Part shown: positions 47,695 through 57,190 of the stretch, piece by piece
How positions within the stretch are numbered: the stretch's first letter is position 1
Layout of the letters: each line of letters begins with the position of its first letter
DNA from: Dictyoglomus turgidum DSM 6724
GTDB lineage: Bacteria > Dictyoglomota > Dictyoglomia > Dictyoglomales > Dictyoglomaceae
DNA length: 64,000 nucleotides
Assembly: GCF_000021645.1 (NCBI RefSeq)
Contig: NC_011661.1
Span: forward strand, 1,396,723 to 1,460,722
Direction of reading: 5' to 3'
Position numbers and translations under genes: made by a program
Notes under the pieces: model-generated
The model's database searches: none
What the model saw: only the letters and a program-made list of their open reading frames with translations
Told to the model about the DNA's origin: nothing

Positions 47695-49686
47695 ATGCAA
47701 AATCTACTCTGGATTGTTCCCCTTTCAGGTTTCATTGGTTTTATCACTGCTTATTTCATTGCTCGCGGAATTTTAAGAGAAGAAGAAGGACCAGAAGAAA
47801 TAAAAAAGATCATGAAAGCAATACAACAGGGAGCAGATGCGTTCTTAAATCGTGAAATTAGAACTGTATCAATTTTCGTAATCTTATTTGGAATCTTTAT
47901 GGCTATAGTCTTACAACCTCTTTTAGGGCTTTCCTTTGTTATAGGTGCATCTTTCTCGATGTTAACAGGATACATTGGAATGAAAATTGCTACAAGAGCC
48001 AATGGTAGAACCACTTATGCCGCAGCTAAATATGGTACTGGAAGAGCATTAGATATTGCCTTCTCTGGCGGATCTGTTATGGGACTTATGGAGGCAAGTT
48101 TAGGAATCTTTGGATCAAGCTTAATATACCTGATCTTAAGTAGATTTATGCCCGATCCAAGGTTAAAACTTGAGATCATCAGTGGATATGCTTTAGGGGC
48201 AAGTTTTATTGCTCTCTTTGCCCGTGTAGGTGGTGGTATTTATACCAAAGCTGCTGATGTGGGAGCTGACTTGGTAGGTAAAGTTGAGGCAGGAATTCCA
48301 GAAGATGATCCAAGAAATCCAGCGGTCATAGCAGATAATGTGGGAGATAATGTAGGAGATGTGGCAGGAATGGGGGCAGATCTCTACGAGTCTTACGTAG
48401 GTGCTATTCATGCGGGGGCTGTATTAGGATTTGCATATGCAGACTTAAAAGGCTTACTCTTCCCCTTCCTCTTAGCAGTAATAGGCTTATATGCATCCAT
48501 TATTGGGATAATATTTACAAAAGTTTATGCATCAAGAAAGAATGCTGATCCAGCCAGTGCATTGAGGAATGGAACCTTCCTTTCTGCAGGGATAACTATA
48601 GTTGGGTCCTATTTCCTTTCCCTAAGTTTGGTAGGGAATTCAGGTCCTTTCTGGGCATCTCTGATAGGTATTCTTGCAGGAATTGGGATAGGACTAATAA
48701 GCGAGTATTACACTTCTAATAAGCCTATTGAAAGAATTGCTTATGCAAGCACTACAGGTCCAGCTACTAATATCATTACAGGTCTTTCTGTTGGAATGGA
48801 AAGCACTTTCTTAACTATTGTTATCCTTGCCATTGGAACTTATTTATCCTACATTGCCAATGGTATGTGGGGTGTAGCAATAGCAGGTGTTGGAATGCTT
48901 GCAACCTTAGGCATTACATTATCTGTTGACGCCTATGGACCTATTGCAGATAATGCCTCAGGTATAGCTGAAATGGCTCATCAAGGAGAAAGAGTAAGAG
49001 AAATAACAAGTTCTCTTGATGCCTATGGAAACACAACTGCAGCAATGGGGAAAGGATTCGCCATTGGATCTGCAATACTCACAGCTCTATCTTTGTTTGC
49101 TGCATTTAAAGAATGGGCAGGAATAAGTTATATTGATATCTCTAAAGCAAGTGTTCTTGCAGGTGCTCTTATTGGAGGTATGCTTCCTTTCTTATTCTCA
49201 TCTTTAGCTCTTAAGGCTGTGGGTGAGGCAGCAACTCATATGGTAGAAGAGGTAAGAAGACAATTTAGGGAAATAAAAGGTCTACTCGAAGGAAAAGCAG
49301 AACCAGACTATGCAAGGTGTGTAGACATAAGTACAAAAGGAGCATTAAAAGCCATGGTTCTCCCAAGTTTAATTATGATTCTCTCGCCTTTTGTAATTGC
49401 TTTTATCTTTGGAAAAGAAGCTCTTGGTGGAATGTTAACAGGTGCAACCATATCAGGTGGCTTACTCGCTATATTTATGGCAAATGCAGGTGGGGCATGG
49501 GATAATGCTAAGAAACTCATAGAACATGGTAAATTCGGTGGAAAAGGATCTGATGCTCATAAAGCAGCAGTGGTAGGAGATACTGTAGGGGATCCTTTCA
49601 AAGATACAGCTGGTCCTTCCATAAACATCTTGATTAAGCTTATGTCTGTAATCTCCTTAGTATTCCTCCCTATATTCTTCCATTAA
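47695..49686 (+). CDS. hppA: Membrane-bound ion-translocating pyrophosphatase
   Basis: 663 aa, about 16 transmembrane segments. Couples PPi hydrolysis to pumping H+ or Na+. The substrate loop [40 protein letters not shown] and the C-terminal [20 protein letters not shown] are intact. [10 protein letters not shown] has Ala and Gly at the positions that distinguish K+-dependent enzymes (K+-independent ones have Lys and Thr), so K+ dependence is predicted. I cannot tell H+ from Na+ transport by eye. Own promoter and terminator. Fits the PPi-type PFK in the same window. Confidence 0.97.
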   Translation: MQNLLWIVPLSGFIGFITAYFIARGILREEEGPEEIKKIMKAIQQGADAFLNREIRTVSIFVILFGIFMAIVLQPLLGLSFVIGASFSMLTGYIGMKIATRANGRTTYAAAKYGTGRALDIAFSGGSVMGLMEASLGIFGSSLIYLILSRFMPDPRLKLEIISGYALGASFIALFARVGGGIYTKAADVGADLVGKVEAGIPEDDPRNPAVIADNVGDNVGDVAGMGADLYESYVGAIHAGAVLGFAYADLKGLLFPFLLAVIGLYASIIGIIFTKVYASRKNADPASALRNGTFLSAGITIVGSYFLSLSLVGNSGPFWASLIGILAGIGIGLISEYYTSNKPIERIAYASTTGPATNIITGLSVGMESTFLTIVILAIGTYLSYIANGMWGVAIAGVGMLATLGITLSVDAYGPIADNASGIAEMAHQGERVREITSSLDAYGNTTAAMGKGFAIGSAILTALSLFAAFKEWAGISYIDISKASVLAGALIGGMLPFLFSSLALKAVGEAATHMVEEVRRQFREIKGLLEGKAEPDYARCVDISTKGALKAMVLPSLIMILSPFVIAFIFGKEALGGMLTGATISGGLLAIFMANAGGAWDNAKKLIEHGKFGGKGSDAHKAAVVGDTVGDPFKDTAGPSINILIKLMSVISLVFLPIFFH

Positions 49687-49698
49687 ACTATACTAGAT

Positions 49699-49738
49699 AA
49701 AAAAGGTGAGGGATTACTTATCCCTCACCTTTTTTATT
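49699..49738 (+). terminator. Terminator after hppA
   Basis: Stem GGTGAGGGA/TCCCTCACC (49705-49713 and 49721-49729), 7-nt loop, preceded by A-run and followed by T6. Ends the hppA transcript just before the ileS promoter. Confidence 0.88.
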
Positions 49739-49756
49739 TTTAGAAACTTATAAAAC

Positions 49757-49784
49757 TTGACATAGGTTCTTTTTGTAATATACT
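49757..49784 (+). promoter_or_regulatory. ileS promoter
   Basis: TTGACA (49757-49762), 16-nt spacer, TATACT (49779-49784), about 45 nt before the TTG start at 49828. The short leader excludes a T-box. Confidence 0.72.
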
Positions 49785-49827
49785 TAAACCTAAATTGAGA
49801 GCTTTAAGATTTGGAAGGAGGGATATT

Positions 49828-52755
49828 TTGTTTAAGAAATTACCGTCGCTAATAAACTTCCCAGAGATGGAAGAAGAAATATTAAAATTCTGGAAAGATA
49901 ACGATACTTTTAAGAAGTCTTTAGAAATAAGAAAAGGTTCTCCAAGATTCAATTTTTATGAAGGACCTCCTACTGCTAATGGAAAACCACATGCTGGACA
50001 CGTTTTACCCAGAATATATAAAGATCTTTTCCCTCGCTATAAGACTATGCAAGGATATTATGTGCCAAGAAAAGCAGGATGGGATACCCATGGTCTGCCT
50101 GTAGAGTTAGAAGTAGAAAAAGAACTTGGTCTTAATAGCAAGCAAGATATAGAAAAATATGGGGTAGAAGAATTCAATAAAAAATGCAAGGAAAGTGTGT
50201 TTAGATACGAGAGAGAGTGGAGAAGATTTACAGAAAGAATTGGCTTTTGGATAGACATGGACAATCCCTATATTACTCTAAGTAATGACTATATAGAATC
50301 GGTTTGGTGGCTTATTAAAAAAATATGGGAAAAAGGACTTTTATATAAAGGCTATAAAATAGTTCCTTGGTGTCCAAGGTGTGAGACAGCTCTTTCAGAT
50401 CACGAGGTGGCTCAAGGTTATAAAGAGACAGAAGACCCATCTATTTTTGTAAAATTTAGAGTTAAAGATCAGGAAAATACATATTTTCTTGCATGGACCA
50501 CTACCCCTTGGACTTTAATCTCTAATGTAGCCCTTGCAGTCCATCCTGAAGAAGAGTATGTAAAAGTTAAACATAATAATGAGTATTACATTCTTGCTGA
50601 AAAAAGGCTTCCCTACATATTCGAAGAAGGAACCTATGAAATTGTAGAAAAGAAAAAGGGAAAAGAAATAGAAAAAGCTTACTATGAACCACTATTTACT
50701 TTCCTTCCTGTAGATAAAGATGCTTACTACGTGGTCTTAGGTGATTTTGTCACATTAGAGGATGGAACAGGAATTGTACACATTGCTCCAGCTTTTGGAG
50801 ATGAAGACTTCCAATTAGGTAAAAAGTACGACCTTCCTTTCTTACAGCCCGTAGATCAAAATGGTAAATTTATAAAAGAAATAAAGCCTTGGGCAGGAAT
50901 GTTCATAAAAAAGGCAGATCCTCTAATAATTGAGTATTTAAAAGAGAGAAATCTCTTACTTAAAGAAGAAAAGTATACCCATACTTATCCTTTCTGTTGG
51001 AGATGTGACACTCCTCTTATATATTATGCAAGATCTTCATGGTATATAAAAACCACAGCTATAAAGGAAGATCTACTCAATAACAATAGAAAAATAAATT
51101 GGTATCCAGAACATATAAAGGAGGGAAGATTTGGAAACTGGCTTGCTAACAATATTGATTGGGCATTATCAAGGGAAAGATATTGGGGTACACCCCTTCC
51201 TATCTGGGTATGTGACTCTTGTGGCCACGAAGAATGTATTGGAAGTTATGAAGAATTAGGTATTACTGATACTAAGAATTTTGATCCTCATAAACCATAT
51301 ATAGATCAGATTACCCTTAAATGTCCTAAATGTGGAGGGACTATGCACAGAGTTCCCGAGGTTATTGACTGCTGGTTTGATTCAGGAGCAATGCCTGTAG
51401 CCCAATGGCACTATCCTTTTGAAAACCAAGAGGAATTCAAAGCATCCTTTCCCGCTGACTTTATATGTGAGGCTATAGATCAAACAAGAGGATGGTTCTA
51501 CAGTTTACTTGCTATCTCAACCCTTGTATTTAATGAACCAGCTTACAAAAATGTACTTGTTACCGAATTAGTTCTTGATGAAAAAGGCGAAAAAATGAGC
51601 AAACACAAAGGAAACGTAGTAGATCCATGGATAATTCTGAACAAATATGGAGCTGACGCTCTTAGATGGTATATCTTTACAGTAAGCCCACCATGGGTAC
51701 CACTAAGGTTTGCACCTGACGCTGTAAATGAAGCTCTTAAAAAATTCCTATTAACTTTGTGGAATACTGTATCTTTCTTCTCTATTTATGCGGAAATTGA
51801 TGGCTTTGATCCCAATTCCCATTTTGTACCTTTCAATGAACTCGAAGATCATTCTGACAAATGGATCATCTCACGTTTAAACTCATTAATTGTAAAAGTG
51901 AAAAATGATATGGAAAATTTCAATGCAACCCAAGCAGCAAGATCAATTCAGTCCTTTGTTATTGATGATCTGAGTAATTGGTATATCCGCCTTAATAGAG
52001 AAAGATTTTGGAAGTCTGAAAAGGACAAAGATAAATGGACTGCTTATACTGTTACTTACACTGTAATAAAAGAACTTTCTAAATTAATAGCTCCTTTTAT
52101 TCCATTTACTGCTGAAAAGATTTACCAAGAAATAGTAAGAGTAGCCGAAAAAAACTCACCAGAAAGTGTCCATCTATGTGACTATCCTGAGGAAGCAAAA
52201 GAATTAATTGATACTACCCTTGAAGAAAACATGGAAATTATAAAAGAGATTGTAACAGCAGGAAGAATGCTAAGAAATCAAGCTAACATAAAGATTAGAC
52301 AACCTCTATCTAAAATATGGATAAAAGTTGATCCTAAGTTGGAAAAGGACATAGAAGCTCTTAAAAAGTATGTACAACAAGAATTAAACGTTGAGGAAGT
52401 GATTATGGGAAGTGCTGAAAGTAAAGAGGGAGTACTCTATCATAAAGAAGACGCTTTTGAAATTGAACTTGACACAAAACTGACTGAGGAACTATTAAAC
52501 AAAGGTATCTTAAGAGAATTAGAGCACAAAATTCAAATGTTAAGAAAAGAAGCCAAATTAGATTATACCGACAGAATAAAATTCTACTATGAAGGTTCTC
52601 AAAGGATAAAAAATATTATAGAAAATAATAAGGAAGAATTTGCTGAAGAAATTTTAGCTATAGAGATCAAAGAAGGAAATATACCAGACTCCGCATACAA
52701 GAAAAACATCAAAGTATATGATGAAGAATTAACAGTGGGCTTTGAAAAGGCATGA
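49828..52755 (+). CDS. ileS: Isoleucyl-tRNA synthetase, type 2
   Basis: About 975 aa class I synthetase. HIGH-type motif ANGKPHAGH, editing domain with AWTTTPWTLISNVALAV, and KMSKHKGNVVDP. RSSWYIKTTAIKEDL and DWALSRERYWGTPLPIWVC, and the long C-terminal region, mark the eukaryote/archaea-like IleRS2 form, a form often tolerant of mupirocin. Cysteine pairs CPRC, CWRC, CDSC and CPKC are present. The start is TTG 49828: GGAAGGAGGG is 5 nt upstream; an earlier TTG at 49795 has no site. Confidence 0.95.
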   Translation: MFKKLPSLINFPEMEEEILKFWKDNDTFKKSLEIRKGSPRFNFYEGPPTANGKPHAGHVLPRIYKDLFPRYKTMQGYYVPRKAGWDTHGLPVELEVEKELGLNSKQDIEKYGVEEFNKKCKESVFRYEREWRRFTERIGFWIDMDNPYITLSNDYIESVWWLIKKIWEKGLLYKGYKIVPWCPRCETALSDHEVAQGYKETEDPSIFVKFRVKDQENTYFLAWTTTPWTLISNVALAVHPEEEYVKVKHNNEYYILAEKRLPYIFEEGTYEIVEKKKGKEIEKAYYEPLFTFLPVDKDAYYVVLGDFVTLEDGTGIVHIAPAFGDEDFQLGKKYDLPFLQPVDQNGKFIKEIKPWAGMFIKKADPLIIEYLKERNLLLKEEKYTHTYPFCWRCDTPLIYYARSSWYIKTTAIKEDLLNNNRKINWYPEHIKEGRFGNWLANNIDWALSRERYWGTPLPIWVCDSCGHEECIGSYEELGITDTKNFDPHKPYIDQITLKCPKCGGTMHRVPEVIDCWFDSGAMPVAQWHYPFENQEEFKASFPADFICEAIDQTRGWFYSLLAISTLVFNEPAYKNVLVTELVLDEKGEKMSKHKGNVVDPWIILNKYGADALRWYIFTVSPPWVPLRFAPDAVNEALKKFLLTLWNTVSFFSIYAEIDGFDPNSHFVPFNELEDHSDKWIISRLNSLIVKVKNDMENFNATQAARSIQSFVIDDLSNWYIRLNRERFWKSEKDKDKWTAYTVTYTVIKELSKLIAPFIPFTAEKIYQEIVRVAEKNSPESVHLCDYPEEAKELIDTTLEENMEIIKEIVTAGRMLRNQANIKIRQPLSKIWIKVDPKLEKDIEALKKYVQQELNVEEVIMGSAESKEGVLYHKEDAFEIELDTKLTEELLNKGILRELEHKIQMLRKEAKLDYTDRIKFYYEGSQRIKNIIENNKEEFAEEILAIEIKEGNIPDSAYKKNIKVYDEELTVGFEKA

Positions 52756-52778
52756 ATCTTAATAGGGGGTGATGGTTT

Positions 52779-53681
52779 ATGTTTAAAAAGAGAGCCTTAA
52801 AATTAATAATTTCAATAGTAATTTTAATATTTATCTTTTCCATTTCTTTTTCTAAAACCCTCCCTATTACTTTAAAAGATGATTTAGGAAGAACCATAGT
52901 TATAAATAAATACCCAGAAAGAATCATATCTCTTGCTCCATCCTCTACGGAAATTTTATTTTCCATAGGTGCAGGAGACAAAGTCATCGGAGTGACAGAT
53001 TTTTGTAACTATCCTAAGGAAGCTTTAACTAAAGAAAAAGTTGGAGGATTTAGTAACCCTAATGTAGAAAAGATTATTTCCTTAAAACCCGATCTTGTAG
53101 TTCTTTATAAGAGTTTTCCCAAGGAGGTATTTATTCAACTTGAAAAGAATTTACCTGATACCAATTTTATTGTATTAGACCCTAAAACATACGAGGATGT
53201 GATGAAGAATATAATTTTAATAGGAAAAGCTGTAGGAAAGGAAGAGGAAGCAAGAAGAGTCTATAACAACATGCTTAAGACATGGCTAGAAATTCAAAAA
53301 AAGACCATTTCTATAAAAAAATCCCCCAAAATTTTATTCCTTGTGTGGAATGATCCCTTTATTTCTGTTTCTCCATCAACCTTTTTAGGGGACCTTATAA
53401 AGAAGCTTAAAGCCATCAATATTGTTGAAAATAAAGAACCAGAATATCCCGTACTGAGCATAGAATTTATCGTTTCTAAAAACCCTGACCTGATAATTAT
53501 AGGGGAGATGTCAGGAATTTCAATTAATTCCATATTAAATCACCCTTTACTAAGAGAAACAAATGCAGCTAAAAATAAAAGAGTTTACTTAATCAATGAC
53601 GATCTTGTTTTTAGACCAGGACCAAGACTTGCAGAAGGCTTGAAGGAATTATTTAAGATAGTTTATCCTAATCTAAATTGA
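52779..53681 (+). CDS. btuF: Periplasmic cobalamin/metal-chelate binding protein (BtuF-like)
   Basis: 300 aa. N-terminal signal peptide (LKLIISIVILIFIFSISFS) without a lipobox cysteine, so a soluble periplasmic protein rather than a lipoprotein. PERIISLAPSSTEILFSIGAG, GVTDFCNYP, VEKIISLKPDLVV and FRPGPRLAEGLKEL are typical of BtuF-type class III binding proteins. Delivers substrate to the adjacent permease. Cobalamin is likely given the B12-dependent reductase, but iron chelates cannot be excluded. Confidence 0.85.
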   Translation: MFKKRALKLIISIVILIFIFSISFSKTLPITLKDDLGRTIVINKYPERIISLAPSSTEILFSIGAGDKVIGVTDFCNYPKEALTKEKVGGFSNPNVEKIISLKPDLVVLYKSFPKEVFIQLEKNLPDTNFIVLDPKTYEDVMKNIILIGKAVGKEEEARRVYNNMLKTWLEIQKKTISIKKSPKILFLVWNDPFISVSPSTFLGDLIKKLKAINIVENKEPEYPVLSIEFIVSKNPDLIIIGEMSGISINSILNHPLLRETNAAKNKRVYLINDDLVFRPGPRLAEGLKELFKIVYPNLN

Positions 53682-54619
53682 TGAGACTAAAAATTGCACT
53701 TTTATCTGCAGTTCTTATAATCTTAACATTCTTATCAGTTTATGTAGGAGGAGTTAAAAAACTCTCAGATGAAGTCCGGGGAAAGATAATATGGAACATA
53801 AGACTCCCCCGGACTCTTCTTTCAACTTTGGTAGGTGGGAACTTAGGACTTGCTGGGGCAATCTTGCAAAGTCTTTTTCATAATCCTTTAGCAGAACCCC
53901 ACATAATTGGCCTTTCTTCGGGAGCCTTATTGGGAGCAACTTTATATTTTATTCTTTCTGGAAGCACATGGGATATTGATCCTTTATTGACTCCATTGTT
54001 TGCTATAACAGGTTCCGTAATAGTGCTTATTTTACTTATTTTGTTAAACAAAAAATTCCAATCATCATATACTTTGATTCTCCTTGGAATTTCATTAAAC
54101 TCTCTCCTTTCATCTGTTATTGCTTTAATACTCTTTTTAAAACAAAAAACCTTTCAGGGAGTTTACTTTTGGCTCCTTGGGGGATTTAATGGTAAAACCT
54201 GGAACCATTTTTGTTTGTTAGCTTCTTACTCTAATATTGGAATTCTATGGGCTTTCTTATGGAGAAATAAATTTAACTTATTATTCTTAAGCGAAGAAGA
54301 AATGTACAGCTTAGGTTTTTCGCTAAGAAAATATCAACCTCTTATAATAATACTTCTCTCTTTTCTTATATCTCCATCGGTAGCTGTATCTGGAAGTATC
54401 GGATTTGTAGGACTTATAGCCCCCCACTTAATGAGAGTATGGGAAACCTCTGATTATAAATGGTTGATACCATCAAGTTTTCTTGCTGGCGCAAATTTAC
54501 TTCTTGCTTCAGATATATTATCGAGGATACTTTTTTATCCTACCGAAATTCCTGTGGGTATCATTACCTCTTTTTTAGGAGTTCCATTTTTTATGTATCT
54601 CCTAATCAGAAAAAAATGA
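53678..54619 (+). CDS. btuC: FecCD/BtuC-type ABC transporter permease
   Basis: 313 aa with about nine to ten transmembrane segments. IRLPRTLLSTLVGGNLGLAG, LAEPHIIGLSSGALLGA and SGSIGFVGLIAPHLMR are the family motifs. Overlaps the btuF stop (ATGA). Confidence 0.9.
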   Translation: MMRLKIALLSAVLIILTFLSVYVGGVKKLSDEVRGKIIWNIRLPRTLLSTLVGGNLGLAGAILQSLFHNPLAEPHIIGLSSGALLGATLYFILSGSTWDIDPLLTPLFAITGSVIVLILLILLNKKFQSSYTLILLGISLNSLLSSVIALILFLKQKTFQGVYFWLLGGFNGKTWNHFCLLASYSNIGILWAFLWRNKFNLLFLSEEEMYSLGFSLRKYQPLIIILLSFLISPSVAVSGSIGFVGLIAPHLMRVWETSDYKWLIPSSFLAGANLLLASDILSRILFYPTEIPVGIITSFLGVPFFMYLLIRKK

Positions 54620-55398
54620 TTAAATTTATAAACGTTTCTGCTGGATATAAAAATAAGATCGTTATAAAAGATTTTTATTGGGAAACTCCAAATCAAGGAT
54701 TCGTAGGAATCATAGGTCCCAATGGCGCTGGAAAAACTACACTTTTTAGATTACTAATTAAGTATATAGAGCCCACAAAAGGAGAAATCTTTATTGAAGA
54801 TCAAAACCTAAAATATATTAAACAAGAAGAAATAGGAAAAAAAATAGCTCTACTACCCCAAAAACCTTTTTTTGAGATAAATCTTGCGGTGGAAGAATAT
54901 GTCTCCTTAGGAAGGTACCCTCATCATCCCTATTGGAGACCTTTGAGTAAAGAAGACATAAACAAGATTAATGAGAGCTTAAATATTACTAATACCATGC
55001 ACCTTAGAAAGAAAAAATTGGCCGAGCTTTCAGGAGGAGAACAACAAAGAGTTTTACTTGCGAGAGTATTAGCGCAGAATCCTCGTATTTTACTCCTCGA
55101 TGAACCAACCAACAGTTTAGATCCCTTTTATCAAATACTTTTTTTAAATTTTGTAAAAAAACTTAGTTCAAAAATCCTCGTTATTTCAAGCCTCCATGAT
55201 ATAAATATGGCTTCCATTTATTCTGATCATATTCTCGCAATTAAAAATGGAAGATTAATAACTTATGGAGAAACCAATAAAGTACTTTCTAAAGCACTTT
55301 TAGAAGAAATTTTTCATGTAAAATATACCGAGATAAATTTTGAAGGGAAAAAATTCTTCCTTCCCACAACGTTACCAATCGGGAAGACTGATCTTTGA
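54616..55398 (+). CDS. btuD: ABC transporter ATPase (BtuD/FecE type)
   Basis: 260 aa. Walker A GPNGAGKTT, Q loop LLPQKPFF, signature ELSGGEQQRVLLARVLAQ, Walker B ILLLDEPTNSLD and the H-loop in SLHDINMAS. Start is ATG 54616 (MIKFINVSAGY), overlapping the btuC TGA; the frame opens earlier inside btuC, but that part is not ABC-like. The last 27 nt overlap the convergent gene. Confidence 0.92.
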   Translation: MIKFINVSAGYKNKIVIKDFYWETPNQGFVGIIGPNGAGKTTLFRLLIKYIEPTKGEIFIEDQNLKYIKQEEIGKKIALLPQKPFFEINLAVEEYVSLGRYPHHPYWRPLSKEDINKINESLNITNTMHLRKKKLAELSGGEQQRVLLARVLAQNPRILLLDEPTNSLDPFYQILFLNFVKKLSSKILVISSLHDINMASIYSDHILAIKNGRLITYGETNKVLSKALLEEIFHVKYTEINFEGKKFFLPTTLPIGKTDL

Positions 55399-55959
55399 TA
55401 GTCTTCTATCAATAAACCAGACCCTTATAATAAGAGCAAAAATAGCTCCCAAAATAATATTGGACAAAGTCATAAGATAATAGAAAAATGAAATTATTAA
55501 GAATATCTTTGCTTCATTCTTCTTTGAAGAGTAAATAAAATGCTTGCTTAAGGTTATCTCGCCTTTTACACTTCCCGGATATTCTCTGTAAGTCCAGATA
55601 TTACTTATATACCCAGGAATATCCAAATAGAAGAAATAAAGGGCTATAGTAAACCCTGCGATTATTTCATACACCTCTTTGCTGAAGCCATGATATCTTG
55701 TAAGCACCCATACAAAAAGAACATAAAGTATCAATATGATGTTTAAAAGCCAAAAACCAAAACCTCTCTTAGGCTTTTCTGCCTTTTTCTCTCCCTGCTT
55801 TCGCCAAGGAGGAACAACTTCTTCGCTTCCCTCTACTTTTATATACTTCTTAGCATCCTCCTGATAATGTAATTCTTCTTTTTTTTCTAAATAACTTCTT
55901 AAAATTATAAAGAAAATTATAGTTATAGGAATAAACCAGGGCTGATATACCAATCCCAT
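55372..55959 (-). CDS. Membrane protein of unknown function
   Basis: 195 aa with one N-terminal transmembrane segment (FIPITIIFFIILRSYLE), a charged cytoplasmic stretch (about residues 25-68, rich in Lys/Glu with VVPPWRKQGEKK), then three to four further segments (FWLLNIILILYVLFVWVL, IAGFTIALYFFYL, IFLIISFFYYLMTLSNII). I do not recognise the family. It lies 1 nt downstream of rpe and its end overlaps btuD convergently by 27 nt without a separating hairpin. Confidence 0.7.
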   Translation of the reverse strand: MGLVYQPWFIPITIIFFIILRSYLEKKEELHYQEDAKKYIKVEGSEEVVPPWRKQGEKKAEKPKRGFGFWLLNIILILYVLFVWVLTRYHGFSKEVYEIIAGFTIALYFFYLDIPGYISNIWTYREYPGSVKGEITLSKHFIYSSKKNEAKIFLIISFFYYLMTLSNIILGAIFALIIRVWFIDRRLSKISLPDW

Positions 55960-55960
55960 T

Positions 55961-56623
55961 CTACACCTCCTTATATCTTATAGATTTCATCTTTATAATA
56001 ACTTCTCTTGGATTTTCCGAATTAAATATACTATTACCACTAATTAATACGTTAGCTCCTGCCTCTATCACTAAGGGAGCAGTATGAAGATCTATACCTC
56101 CATCTACCATAATGTCAAGGTTAATTCCTTCTTTAACAGCCATCTCTCTAAGAGATTTTATTTTTTTTAAAGAGAAATGCAAAAATTCCTGTCCTCCATA
56201 GCCAGGATTTACAGTCATGATTAACACCATATCCAACTCTCCTAATAGATACTCTATGGTATTTAAAGGAGTCGCAGGATTTAAAGTAATAAAAGGACGA
56301 ATATTATGATCTCTTATGTACTTTAAGAGTCTTTGAGGATGGTGGGTAGCTTCAACATGAAAACCAAGGTGACTTGCTCCAGCTTCTATAAACATATCCA
56401 CAAAATTCTCGGGTTTTTCCACCATTAAATGCACATTTAATGGAATGCTGTACCTATTTCTTAAAGCTTTTACTAAGGAAGGTCCATAACTCAAATTAGG
56501 GACAAAATGTCCATCCATGATATCTACATGAAGAGCATCAGAAAGATCTTTTACTATCTCTATTGACCTCTCCATATTAAGAAGATCCGCAGAAAGAAGG
56601 GAAGGATAAACTTTTATCTCCAT
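55961..56623 (-). CDS. rpe: Ribulose-phosphate 3-epimerase
   Basis: 220 aa TIM barrel. YPSLLSADLLNMERSIE, LHVDIMDGHFVPNLSYGP, VNPGYGGQEFLHFSLKKI and VDGGIDLHTAPLVIEAGANV hold the metal and phosphate ligands. Pentose phosphate pathway. Downstream of the PASTA and rlmN genes. Confidence 0.96.
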   Translation of the reverse strand: MEIKVYPSLLSADLLNMERSIEIVKDLSDALHVDIMDGHFVPNLSYGPSLVKALRNRYSIPLNVHLMVEKPENFVDMFIEAGASHLGFHVEATHHPQRLLKYIRDHNIRPFITLNPATPLNTIEYLLGELDMVLIMTVNPGYGGQEFLHFSLKKIKSLREMAVKEGINLDIMVDGGIDLHTAPLVIEAGANVLISGNSIFNSENPREVIIKMKSIRYKEV

Positions 56624-56626
56624 TTT

Positions 56627-57190
56627 TTATTGTCCCCCTGTATAAGGCTCTGTGGTGTAAGAGGTATAAGTAGGTTCCTGAGGTGTATAAGAATAAAGAA
56701 TAACTGTAGCATTTTTCTCTATAAAAAAGCCTGATTCAGGTATTTGCCTTACAATATAGCCATTTTCTCCATTAATAATTTCTACTCTTAGTCCTAACTT
56801 CTCAAGAATATTTCGTGCTTCCCCTGTATCCTTGTGTATTAGGTCAGGAATCTTAACAATTTGAGGCATATTTATCCAAAGAAATATTATGCTTCCTAAA
56901 GGTACTTTTGTATTTAAAGGGTTTTGATCTAACACCATAAGTGGGTCTTTATTTTTATCAATTAAAATTCCTCCTATGACTACTTTGAAATTATTTTTTG
57001 CCAAAATATCAGTAGCCTCTACTAAATTTTTGCCCCGAACATCGGGTGGGAAAACCAAATTAGGATTGCTGTTTATAGACTTCTGCAAAAAGAAAATTAA
57101 AAAAACTAAAACAGCAAAGTTTACAAAAATAAGTAAATATAGAATTAATTCTCTTATAGAAATTTTCTTAAATATTTCCCACTTTCTCAT
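56627..57190 (-). CDS. Single-pass membrane protein with two PASTA domains
   Basis: 187 aa: cytoplasmic start MRKWEIFKKISIRELI, one transmembrane helix (LYLLIFVNFAVLVFLIFFL), then two PASTA repeats (VFPPDVRGKNLVEATDILAK; KIPDLIHKDTGEARNILEKL) and a Thr/Tyr/Pro-rich tail. PASTA domains bind muropeptides. The usual partner kinase is not fused and not in the window; in many bacteria rlmN, rsmB, a PP2C phosphatase and a PASTA kinase are neighbours, so this may be a kinase-less remnant or a stand-alone wall sensor (inference). Confidence 0.85.
   Translation of the reverse strand: MRKWEIFKKISIRELILYLLIFVNFAVLVFLIFFLQKSINSNPNLVFPPDVRGKNLVEATDILAKNNFKVVIGGILIDKNKDPLMVLDQNPLNTKVPLGSIIFLWINMPQIVKIPDLIHKDTGEARNILEKLGLRVEIINGENGYIVRQIPESGFFIEKNATVILYSYTPQEPTYTSYTTEPYTGGQ

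Noticed and set aside
49739-49827. T-box leader for ileS
   Set aside because: Fewer than 100 nt separate the hppA terminator from the start codon, too short for a T-box, and no specifier or T-box sequence is seen.
52756-52778. Cobalamin riboswitch before btuF
   Set aside because: The gap is 23 nt, holding only the ribosome site.
54460-54615. N-terminal extension of btuD
   Set aside because: Lies inside btuC, lacks ABC-domain character, and the ATG at 54616 overlaps the btuC stop in the usual way.
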